From positions 1-26,274 of the forward strand of contig RPFO01001553.1 of assembly GCA_009746045.1 (NCBI GenBank): a stretch of DNA of 26,274 nt, given 5' to 3'. Shown piece by piece: positions 15,911-23,393 of the stretch. The translations under genes and the position numbers were made by a program. This DNA comes from Mesostigma viride (lineage: Eukaryota; Streptophyta; Mesostigmatophyceae; Mesostigmatales; Mesostigmataceae). How positions within the stretch are numbered: position 1 is the stretch's first letter; every line of letters starts with the position of its first letter. The notes beneath the pieces were generated by a model. The model worked only from the letters and a program-made list of their open reading frames with translations, made no database searches and was not told the origin of the DNA.

Positions 15911-17299
15911 TCACTTCACGGGGCAAGCCCCGCCGACACAATCCGAGGCAGCGCCCGGCTCCTCGTCCACATGCATGATGCCTTTGTAGTTCACGGGACG
16001 CAGCGACTCCTTGTACGCGTCGAAGCGGGCCTTGGTAACCACTTCCTGGGGCAGGTACGCGTATCCCAGATCGGCGGCGTTCTTGGTCGGGTCCGCCCGC
16101 AGCAAGAACGAGACGCCGACGTACTCGTCCCAATGCGCGTTGAGCCAGTCCAGGATGGACTCGATCTCGGAGGGGTCGTACGAGATCGTGCAGCTGACGT
16201 TTTGCTCGACGTACGAGTTCATCAGGTCGCGGTACCGCTCGAGTTGCTCGACGGCCGTCTCCGTGTTCACCTCGACCTCCTCCTTCGTCCCGTCCTTGCG
16301 CGTCACCCACTTCTTCGTGAAGGGGACGGAGTCGTACGACACCGGGAACGTGACGAGCACGGACTCCGGCTCGAAGGGCTTGTCCACGATCTTGTACCCC
16401 GCGTCCGCGAACCGGGCGACCAGCGGGTCGTGCTTCGAGTACGTGATGTTGTTGAAGATGTACCGCCCGAGCGGCTTGTGCACTCCCTCGGGCACCTCGC
16501 CCCACTGCCGCGTGGACATGATCTTCGACAGGGTCCCGCTGGGCTTGATGCACGTCACGTTCTTCGGCAGAGGGGTCTTCAACTCGTAGGCCATGGAGTA
16601 CGCCGCGGACACCGCGATGTTCTTCATGCGGCGGTAGTCGTAGGTCTTCAAGTCGGGTCGGGACACGACGCCGGTCAACCCGACTCCGCATAAACGGAGG
16701 AAGAAGTTGTTCAGATGCCACGCTTCTTGCAGGATCTCGTCGCGAAGATCGACGAGTGTCTGGCGATAGTTCATGCGCGCGGCAAGGACGAGCGCACGCT
16801 CCAGTCCGGCCTTGTCGCCCGCGCGGAATGCCGCCAGGTTGATCTCCGACAGATTGCAGAAGCTCTTGTTCCCCAACAGAATCTCGCAGCACGGATTCAC
16901 GCCCTTCGTCCACGGCGCCCGTTTCAGAGCCGATTCGATATTCAGCATGCCGGGCTCGGACCCGCCCGATTCTTGCATGATCTGGAAGATCTCCTCGAGC
17001 TGCGCCCTCGTCGGCTTGGACGAGAAGACCAGACTGTTGTTCGACTGCTGGCGATGGGAATTCTCGATCCACCAATCCTTTTTCGCGTAGGCGAACTCTT
17101 TCCACTCCGCCGAGCCGTACTCGCATAGCGCGATCTCCGCCGAACGACGGCTGCTCAACATCGTTCCGAGGTGGTTCACGATATCCACGATGTCCATCTT
17201 CGACAAGAGCTGGTCCGCGCGTTTGGACATCAGCCGGGCGATCTTCTCGAAAGCCCGCGCGATCTGCGCGTCGCCAGAACTCTGCAAACCGCCAAAAAT
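15911..17299 (-). CDS. Class II ribonucleotide reductase (RTPR type), 3' part
   Basis: This is the catalytic and C-terminal part of an adenosylcobalamin-dependent ribonucleotide reductase, which makes deoxyribonucleotides. It begins near FGGLQSSGDAQ. It contains RRSAEIAL, the active-site loop NPCCEILL (about 16874-16897) with CNLSEINL next to it, KPSGTLSKIM (about 16525-16555), and the C-terminal redox pair in DCVGGACPVK. These fit the monomeric B12 type rather than the class I large subunit. The open frame continues upstream to 17656, but that stretch is non-homologous and belongs to the insert. If a GT-AG intron is removed, this part starts at 17281; if the FGG motif is kept, near 17297. 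With the 5' part the total is about 690 residues, close to family length. Confidence 0.82.
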   Translation of the reverse strand: MFGGLQSSGDAQIARAFEKIARLMSKRADQLLSKMDIVDIVNHLGTMLSSRRSAEIALCEYGSAEWKEFAYAKKDWWIENSHRQQSNNSLVFSSKPTRAQLEEIFQIMQESGGSEPGMLNIESALKRAPWTKGVNPCCEILLGNKSFCNLSEINLAAFRAGDKAGLERALVLAARMNYRQTLVDLRDEILQEAWHLNNFFLRLCGVGLTGVVSRPDLKTYDYRRMKNIAVSAAYSMAYELKTPLPKNVTCIKPSGTLSKIMSTRQWGEVPEGVHKPLGRYIFNNITYSKHDPLVARFADAGYKIVDKPFEPESVLVTFPVSYDSVPFTKKWVTRKDGTKEEVEVNTETAVEQLERYRDLMNSYVEQNVSCTISYDPSEIESILDWLNAHWDEYVGVSFLLRADPTKNAADLGYAYLPQEVVTKARFDAYKESLRPVNYKGIMHVDEEPGAASDCVGGACPVK

Positions 17300-17313
17300 A
17301 ATGTGCATAGTGG

Positions 17314-17324
17314 GTATGATAAGA
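17314..17324 (+). promoter_or_regulatory. Start-proximal GTATGATAAGA element
   Basis: The element directly precedes the ATG at 17325 and shares the GTATGATA core with the element before 10838. It suggests that the nested gene has its own promoter. Confidence 0.45.
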
Positions 17325-17903
17325 ATGAAAACCGCCACGGCCACCAAGCGTGCCAAACGAACGCGACCCGCGCGCCGACCGCGCAAACATCGCGTGAGGG
17401 CGGACAACGAGGGCGGCACGGCCGAGGCCGGCGCGGCCAAGTCCGGCGCGGCCAAGTCCGGTGCGGCCAAACGCGGCCGTGCCCCCGCAATTCCGCAAGC
17501 CCATGCGAGGGTGGCGACCTTCACGGAAATGTTAGACTTGTCCAACGAAGACATCGACAAGGCGTTCGAACGCGAACTACAGATCGAGAGAATGGCAAAA
17601 GACTTCACCAAGTCCGAGTTGAAAAAACGCGGCGTTCCTAAATCGGACATATCCAAAGAGGTGAATCAGGGGCAACGCAATGTGCGCAAATTGATGCTAG
17701 ACACGACGCTGTTCACCGATCGCGGATTGGCCGACAGGCGGAAAGGGATGGTGGCTTTTGATGCAAGGGAAAGGGAGCGGAAGCGAAAGTTCGATCAGAA
17801 CAGACTCGACGCCATTTACACCGCTAACATGAAAAGCATTTACGGGAGCAAGAAAAGGAAGAAACAGGATGACTTGTTCCTGGCCGAGTTGTTGAAAAAT
17901 TAG
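17325..17903 (+). CDS. Basic protein nested antisense inside the reductase insert
   Basis: 192 residues from the ATG at 17325 (in-frame ATGs at 17316 and 17301 are alternatives; the still longer frame from 17190 would run through reductase sequence). The N-terminus is very basic (KRAKRTRPARRPRKHR), resembling a nuclear localisation or nucleic-acid-binding tail, followed by Ala/Gly/Lys repeats (AAKSGAAKSGAAKRG). The rest is charged and helical (FERELQIERMAKDFTKSELKKRG; FDARERERKRKFDQNRLDAIY), ending in a Lys-rich segment. The 3' part is less GC-rich than its surroundings. No LAGLIDADG, GIY-YIG or HNH signature seen, so homing activity is not supported. The stop lies 10 nt from the insert edge. 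Function unknown. Confidence 0.65.
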   Translation: MKTATATKRAKRTRPARRPRKHRVRADNEGGTAEAGAAKSGAAKSGAAKRGRAPAIPQAHARVATFTEMLDLSNEDIDKAFERELQIERMAKDFTKSELKKRGVPKSDISKEVNQGQRNVRKLMLDTTLFTDRGLADRRKGMVAFDARERERKRKFDQNRLDAIYTANMKSIYGSKKRKKQDDLFLAELLKN

Positions 17904-17913
17904 ACGGACCCAC

Positions 17914-18606
17914 CTGCCAACAATATCCCGCCAGTCGCTCGCCGGCGGGTCTGATCTCTGTCAGGTCGATGATCAATGTCTTGGCGGGGAACTTTCCCGC
18001 CATCAGTTTGCCCGCCGCCTTGGCCCACGCGATCGCCGAGTCGCCCACGCTGACCGTCCACGTGCGCGTGTCCTCGTCGTAGGTCTCCTTGTTGATCTCG
18101 CGTCCGCCCTTGCACGTCCTCGTGGACCGGATGACCCGGATATCATCGATCGGGTTGGCAAAACCGTTCAGCGTGCCGACCACGGGATTGAACCCCACTC
18201 CGGTGCCTTGGAGGAGGAGCCACAGGACGTCCACGATGTCGTACACCGTCTCCACCTGGGTGAAAGCGCAGTTGAACATGCACGATTCGCGGCGGCGAGA
18301 GAGCTGCGTCCCGCCCAGCCACAGCGTCCTCCCCGCGGGGGCGATGCGGCGGTTGAGGATGAGCCGACTCAACTCGTCGAGCTCCTTCTCCTCGTCGGCC
18401 GTCAGCGGGGCGTCCTTGGCTCGGATCCAGAGCCAGCGCTGGTGGTCGATCACCCGTGCGACGACCTGGTCCCAACTCTCGAGTCCTCCCGACCCGTCGT
18501 CGAGCGGACGGTGGTACGTCCGCAGCGCGATCGCGGTCGCGCGGTCCGACGGGTTGACCTCCATGGTTCTCGGACGAGAGACGAGTCCTACCCCCGCGGG
18601 GGACAT
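17914..18606 (-). CDS. Class II ribonucleotide reductase (RTPR type), 5' part
   Basis: This N-terminal part of the B12-dependent reductase starts at the ATG at 18606 (MSPAGVGL) or 18564 (MEVNPSD). It contains NRRIAPAGRTLWLGGT, the redox-cysteine region ESCMFNCAF, LLLQGTGVGFNPV (substrate/effector region), RVIRSTRTCKGGRE and DLTEIRPAGERLAG, in the order expected for monomeric class II enzymes. The frame runs past the insert edge to 17824 without similarity. The upstream GATATAAA touches the first ATG, so the 18564 Met would leave a more usual leader, but other genes here also start right at such elements. The two parts together look complete, suggesting a functional enzyme if the insert is removed or bypassed. 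Confidence 0.8.
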
Positions 18607-18614
18607 TTTATATC
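18607..18614 (-). promoter_or_regulatory. GATATAAA element before the reductase
   Basis: On the minus strand GATATAAA immediately precedes the ATG at 18606. It is the only AT-rich patch in the 63-nt gap between the fibre gene and the reductase. Confidence 0.45.
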
Positions 18615-18667
18615 AACTCCCTGACGCGATCCGTGTCGTCTCGACGACGATGCCGACGTCACCGAGT

Positions 18668-18682
18668 CGTCACGGCGTGACG
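18668..18682. other. Perfect 7-bp-arm palindrome over the fibre stop
   Basis: CGTCACG-G-CGTGACG covers the TGA of the fibre gene (18670-18672). It could form a short hairpin at the transcript end, but there is no U-tract and chance is possible. Confidence 0.25.
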
Positions 18683-21600
18683 GTGAAGTAATCGTACCGC
18701 CCCACGGACTTCCAGTTCGTCGACGCGCTGAACGAGGGCCATTGGGCGGACGTCACGACGCGGCATGGAAGGTTCTGCGGTTCGAACATGCTTCCATACC
18801 CGCGCGTCTTCGCGAACTCGTCGACGACCGACGACACGATGTTCGGCCACCCGACGTTCTGGAGGCCCATAAGCGCCGGAGTGGACGGAAACTGCCCGGA
18901 CCGTACGGCGAAGTTCAAGTCGACGAGGTGCACGACCTCGCGGGTTCCGAGGGCGCTCGCGGTGCGGCGGGGGACGTTCACGGAGTTGAAATAGAGTTTG
19001 TTTTTATTCGGATAATCGGAAAGCACAACACCCCGGATCCCGTCTTCCACCAACCCGGTGTACTGCAGCAATTCGGCGTTGTATGGCACGATCATGTACA
19101 TCCCGCCGTCCATCCACCTGTAGCTCTCGAGCTCGACGTACAGACTTAGTTTCAACAGGTAGTTGGTGTTCGTCGCGTTGTTGGACACGGTCGTTACCCA
19201 GACGAAGTACACGTTCTGGAACAGCGTGGTGTCCCACAGGACCCACTCGTCGGTCGGGGCCACGAACGGTTGGGTGCCCGGGGTCGCGGAGGTCGCGGCG
19301 AGCTGCGACACCGACGTCGTCGTCGACGTGTCGACCTTGTTGGCGAGCGACAAGACCACGTCCAACGACGTGTCCGTGAGCGTGCCGAGGACGTTGCCCG
19401 TCAGACTCGTGCCGCTCGCGTCGTCGCTCGCCGGCAGCGGTTTGCCCAGGAGCGTGGAGGTGGTTGCCGACCCCTGCGTCTTCACGAACTGCAATGTCTC
19501 GTCGTCGTCGATGCGGAACCCGTAGGTCACTTCGAGCGGCTGCGAGTCGTACTCGTTTGCGTACCGGAACATCTGCGTGTTGGCGATCTGATCCGCGGAC
19601 ATCGCGGGCGTCCCCCCCCCCGCGCCGAGCGTGTCCACGAAACGCCAGTTCTTGAAACTCGCGTTGATCACCGCTCCGGACGTCCACGCGCGGCGGTAGC
19701 CGAGGTAGACGCCGCGCTCGGCCGCGACGGCGCTCATCTGCACGAGGGTGTTCGTCGCGACGGCCGCGTTGTCCATTGTGCGCCACCCGTTGGCCGTCAT
19801 CGCGGGCGTCGCGCCGTTGATGTATAGGACGGGCGCCGTCGGCGTCAGGTGCACGCCGAGGACGAACTCGCTCGTGTCTACGACGGCCGCGGCCGTCTCG
19901 GTGTACGCATTGCCCGTGAACATTAGGATGCGCCCGCTGCGCCATACCCACACGCTGACGTAGGACCCGGCCGCGCTCGGGTTTCCGACGGTCAAGAGCT
20001 CGACCATGTTCGCGTTGGAGTCTGTCACGTTCGTCGCGGTCCACGGGCGTCATGGGGGTCACGACGCCGCCCGTCGCCGCCGCAAATGACGACAGGGGCT
20101 TCACAATGCCACACACCAGGACGTTCGTGCCGCCTCTTGGGAACACGCTCGTGGAATTGTATTGGGACAACACGCCGGATCCGAACGTGGTGGACCAAAA
20201 CCCGGGGCGGGTGACGTGATCAGGGATTCCCGGAACTTCCGTTCCATTGGTGATCCGGACGTAATCCACGGTCGTGCTCTGGTTGTGAGGCGCCCTGTTG
20301 ATGGTTCCGAGACGAATGATCCTCCATTCATTCTTGATTGCGACATTGTGTACTCCAGGTCCTGGACCGACTGAAGAGGTGAGATGCGATTGAGTGACGT
20401 CTTGGTGGTTGAGCGGGATCTCGGAGTTGTCGTACCACACGCGAAACAAGTTCGTTAAAACGGTGGTAACGAGTCCGCCCGTATACGTGAGTCGCGCGAG
20501 GCGGAAGGTGTGATACTGCCCGTCGTTGGGCGCACCTGTGCCCGCTAAGGTGGTCAAAAGCGAATAGGGAAAGTAGATATATCGATCACCGTACCCGGTC
20601 CCTTGATTCGACTCTACGGAAATCGCCAAAGTGTTACTATCGGGGTGGTTGCATATCATACCAATACGCGCACCGGCACCGGTGCCGGTGTTATCTTGAC
20701 CCATCATGAACACGTTAGCCTGAGTTGACGCGCCCGACGCGTTGAACTTCATCCGGACTTCGACGGTCCAATTGCCAAACCCGTCGTTATCGCTCGCGCC
20801 CCGGGTGTTGAGTCCGACGATGGTGGCGAGGATCGTGTTCGCTCCGGTCGCGCTCGGGACGGACAGGCCTCGCACGCTACCGTCGGTGACGAGGCTCGAC
20901 GTCCCCTGCGCAAACGTCGTGCTGTACGACTCACTACCGGTGTTCGCGTACGTTCCGTTGAATTCGTACGCCCACATGAAACCGCCCGGAGAAGGGTAGG
21001 TCGTCGTGAGCCCGTTACTGAAACGGACGTATTCCACGGTACAACTCTGAAACGATTGGTATCTCTGGTTGTATCCGAGACGTATCGTATTGTAATTGGT
21101 CGCTCGCGCTCGTTATCGGGACGTTGCATAACCATGTTGAGCCGGTTGTCCACAAAAGACCGATCGTGCTCGTGCTGGTCGTGCTCGGCGCGATCACCTC
21201 CATAGCGAGCGGGATCTCCATGTCGTCGTACCAAAAACGGAACAAGGCGGAAGGATCGGTATATTTCGCCCCCAACGCGGCACTGGCCGGAACTACGGAT
21301 TTGCGAGCCAGGCGGTATTTGTGGTAACTCCCGTTGTTAGGCAAGTTGTTTGATTTGAAAGCATTTAAAGTAGACGCAGGAATGGAAAGTTGTTGATCGC
21401 CGTATGCATACGGGCTGACCTTCGATTCTGTTGATATGATGATACCCCCTCCCGAACTAAACACCTGGATTCGGCGCGTGCCGCCGTCGGTGCCCATCCA
21501 CATGACGTTGAACGTGTTCGACCCGGACGAAGCCACGCTCGCTTCCATCGTCCACTCGCCGTACCGTCATCGTCTAGAGCGCCCTTGGTGTTCAATCCGA

Positions 21601-23366
21601 CCGCTCGTGCGTACGCCAAGTTGGGAGTCGAAGTCCGCCGCCTCCTGCCGGGAGAGTGATCACGCCGTTCGACACTGTGGCGGTGCGGTGACCGTGAAGG
21701 CCTCTTTACCCACCTGAGTGCCGTAGTTCGATGTACTGCTCCCGGTGTTCTGAACGTTGTTGGCGCTGTCGTTAAACCACTCGCCTAACCACGAGTCTCC
21801 CCCCCCTATGCTACTGTTACTTGAGACGTACGTCAGAGACGCGGAACCCACCGAGTCAGCGGTCAGGTAAGGTCCCGCACCCGTATACGCCGCCAATTTC
21901 CACAAGTGCGGCTCGGTCGTCGCGCCGTTGCTGACGGGGAGTTCGCTGAGCGTCACGTTGGTCCCGGGCGCCTTCCTCCTCCCCGCGTCGATCCACCTCG
22001 ACAGCATCACCTGGCCGCCCCTCACGTGCCAGTACGACCCCGTCTCGTCCCCCCTCTCCTGCCCCGCGTTCTTCCGCCACCTCAGCGACCGTTCCGCCGC
22101 CTTGCCGTTGACGGCCCCGTCGCCCTCCACCACGATCCCCGCGCCGTCCGCGTCCGCGTTCGTCGTCGTCGCGTTCGACAGCACCAGCGTCTTGTCCAGC
22201 ACCGTGACGTTCGCCGTGCTCGTGTTCGCGCTCGACAGCTCCCCGTCCACTTGCACCGTCCCCTTCACCTTGACCGCCCCGCTCGCCGGGTTCAAGAACA
22301 GGTCCCCGCGCGTCGTCCCGATCTTGCCGCCGTCGCGGTCCGTGCTGCGGAGGACCAAGTCCTTGTCCACGCGCACCGTGGCCGCGGAGGAAACGAGGAG
22401 CGTGGGGTTCGACGTCGACACGCTCGAGTCGACAAACTTCACCTGCTCGACGGCCACGCACGATCCGGCGACGGCCGTGTCCCCCGTGATCCAGAGATTC
22501 CCGCCCGACGCGGCCGACGTCCTCTTCGCGCCCGAGATCGCGACCGCGTTGTCCGAGTACGAGTGCGGCTGGCTCGTCTCGGACTGCGCGGACACCGCCG
22601 TCTTCTCGGACGTGGTCGGCCGCACGACGATCTTGGTGTCCGGGTCCGCGCCCTCATTCGCTATGGACGGGGCCAACGTCACACCGGACCTGGCGCCCAG
22701 ACGCACCTCGCCCGTCGTCGATTTGTCCGCGGACACCCGCAACTGGGCGCTCGACCGGACTTCCATGTCGACCGCGCCGGAGTCGACGACGCCGCGCCAC
22801 TGCGTCTTGGCGGTGGCGTTGGCGCCCCCCGCGAAGTTGTTGCCCGTGCCGTTGAACGCAAACCCGAACGCGATCTCCGGGTTCGCGATGTCGTTTTCCC
22901 TCTCGGCGCGCACGGACAGGATGGTCGGGGTCGGGACGACTGCGGTGTTCGTGACGGTCTGCGCCTGGCCGTGCGCGACGAACCGCGAGTCCTGCACGAT
23001 GACCTCCTTCGTCGTGTCGAAGGGCATGAGCAGGAGGTGGTTCCCCGTGGATTTCAAGACGGTGTTTTTCGTCTCGGTCACGCCCGAATTCTTCGTGTAA
23101 TCGGCGACGGGCCCGCTGTCGACCGTGACGTCCCCCGCGACCTGCAGGTCGCCGTGAATCACGACCTGGTTGACGGACGCGTCGGTGGTCGGAGGCGCGA
23201 GGGCGTCCACCGAGTTGCCGTTGACCGCGTTCGGGACGAGATCGATCTTCCCACCCGACAGGATCGTGATCCCCGACGAGAGGGAGGACGGGTCGGACCC
23301 GATTTCCTCGGAATACAGTTTCTTCAATCGGCCCGTTCTCAGTTCGCTCAGCGGGGTGGCGTTCAT
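18670..23366 (-). CDS. Large fibre/adhesin-like protein with two LamG-like domains, several frame breaks
   Basis: About 1,565 residues if frames are joined, from the ATG at 23366. The N-terminal 500 residues are Ser/Thr/Val-rich, with fibre-like beta repeats (GDLQVAGDVTVDSG; GDLFLNPASGAVKVKGTVQVDG). Two concanavalin/LamG-like domains follow (about 21660-21040 and 20985-20250). A conserved module shared with the neighbour comes next (SYVSVWVWRSGRILMFTGNAYTETA; EYDSQPLEVTYGFRIDDDETLQFVKTQGSATT). A unique C-terminal region is rich in aromatic residues. The frame changes near 21670, 21610, 21560, 21095 and 20045, and alignment of the internal copies supports joining. Probably a virion surface fibre recognising glycans; this is inferred from architecture. 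Confidence 0.65.
20250..20985 (-). other. LamG/concanavalin-like domain, copy 2
   Basis: This part of the fibre reads GNWTVEVRMKFNASG, ARIGMICNHPDSNTLAISVESN, YHTFRLARLTY, NLFRVWYDNSEIPL and NEWRIIRLGTIN, the strand order of LamG-like sandwiches. It aligns with copy 1 at 21040-21660. Confidence 0.55.
20671..20690. repeat. Perfect 20-bp palindrome in coding sequence
   Basis: CACCGGCACC followed by its exact reverse complement GGTGCCGGTG, encoding part of a Thr-Gly-Ala-Gly-Ala-Arg stretch in the second LamG-like domain. Confidence 0.7.
21040..21660 (-). other. LamG/concanavalin-like domain, copy 1 (frame-broken)
   Basis: Shares VGLNTKGALDDDG (against VGLNTRGASDNDG in copy 2), a TMEASVASSGSNTFNVMWMG strand, YHKYRLARKS, ALFRFWYDDMEIPL and a final TIRLGYNQRYQ, in the same order as copy 2. 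Frame changes near 21610, 21560 and 21095 interrupt it. Confidence 0.5.
22414..22458. repeat. Direct repeat shared by the two fibre genes (A)
   Basis: About 45 nt nearly identical to 25527-25571, encoding VAVEQVKFVDSSVST in both paralogues. Confidence 0.8.
22971..23042. repeat. Direct repeat shared by the two fibre genes (B)
   Basis: About 72 nt nearly identical (one clear mismatch) to 26109-26180, encoding HLLLMPFD-T/A-TKEVIVQDSRFVAH. It is more conserved at DNA level than most of the two genes. Confidence 0.8.
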
Positions 23367-23378
23367 GTCCGTATAGAG
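23367..23378 (-). promoter_or_regulatory. Start-proximal CTCTATACGGAC element
   Basis: It lies in the 27-nt gap between the two fibre genes and touches the ATG at 23366. Confidence 0.45.
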
Positions 23379-23393
23379 TTGGACGCAGAGATT

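Larger units (their letters stand above)
17282..17913 (-). other. 632-nt insert (candidate intron) interrupting the reductase gene
   Basis: The two reductase parts lie in different frames and flank this segment. On the minus strand its edges read CAG|GTGGGT (17913 end) and TTTGCAG|AG (17282 end), good spliceosomal GT-AG boundaries. Both fall between codons, and removal restores the frame. Against this, splicing there would lose the FGG motif encoded just inside the 3' edge (17288-17296) and leave YCWQ in its place. A junction after GGAT (near 17925) to TTGGC (near 17297) would keep FGG but lacks GT-AG. The insert is filled almost entirely by an opposite-strand gene. No group I, group II or intein motif recognised. 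Confidence 0.6.

Noticed and set aside
15885-17504. A 539-codon minus-strand frame overlapping the reductase
   Set aside because: The reductase motifs lie in the other frame (15911-17299); this one is a shadow.
17325-17903. Homing endonuclease encoded in the insert
   Set aside because: No LAGLIDADG, GIY-YIG, HNH or His-Cys signature is visible; the protein is simply basic and helical.
17282-17913. Intein in the reductase
   Set aside because: The flanking reductase frames differ and the insert has stops in the reductase frames. No intein-like start Cys or terminal HN pair is positioned at the junctions.
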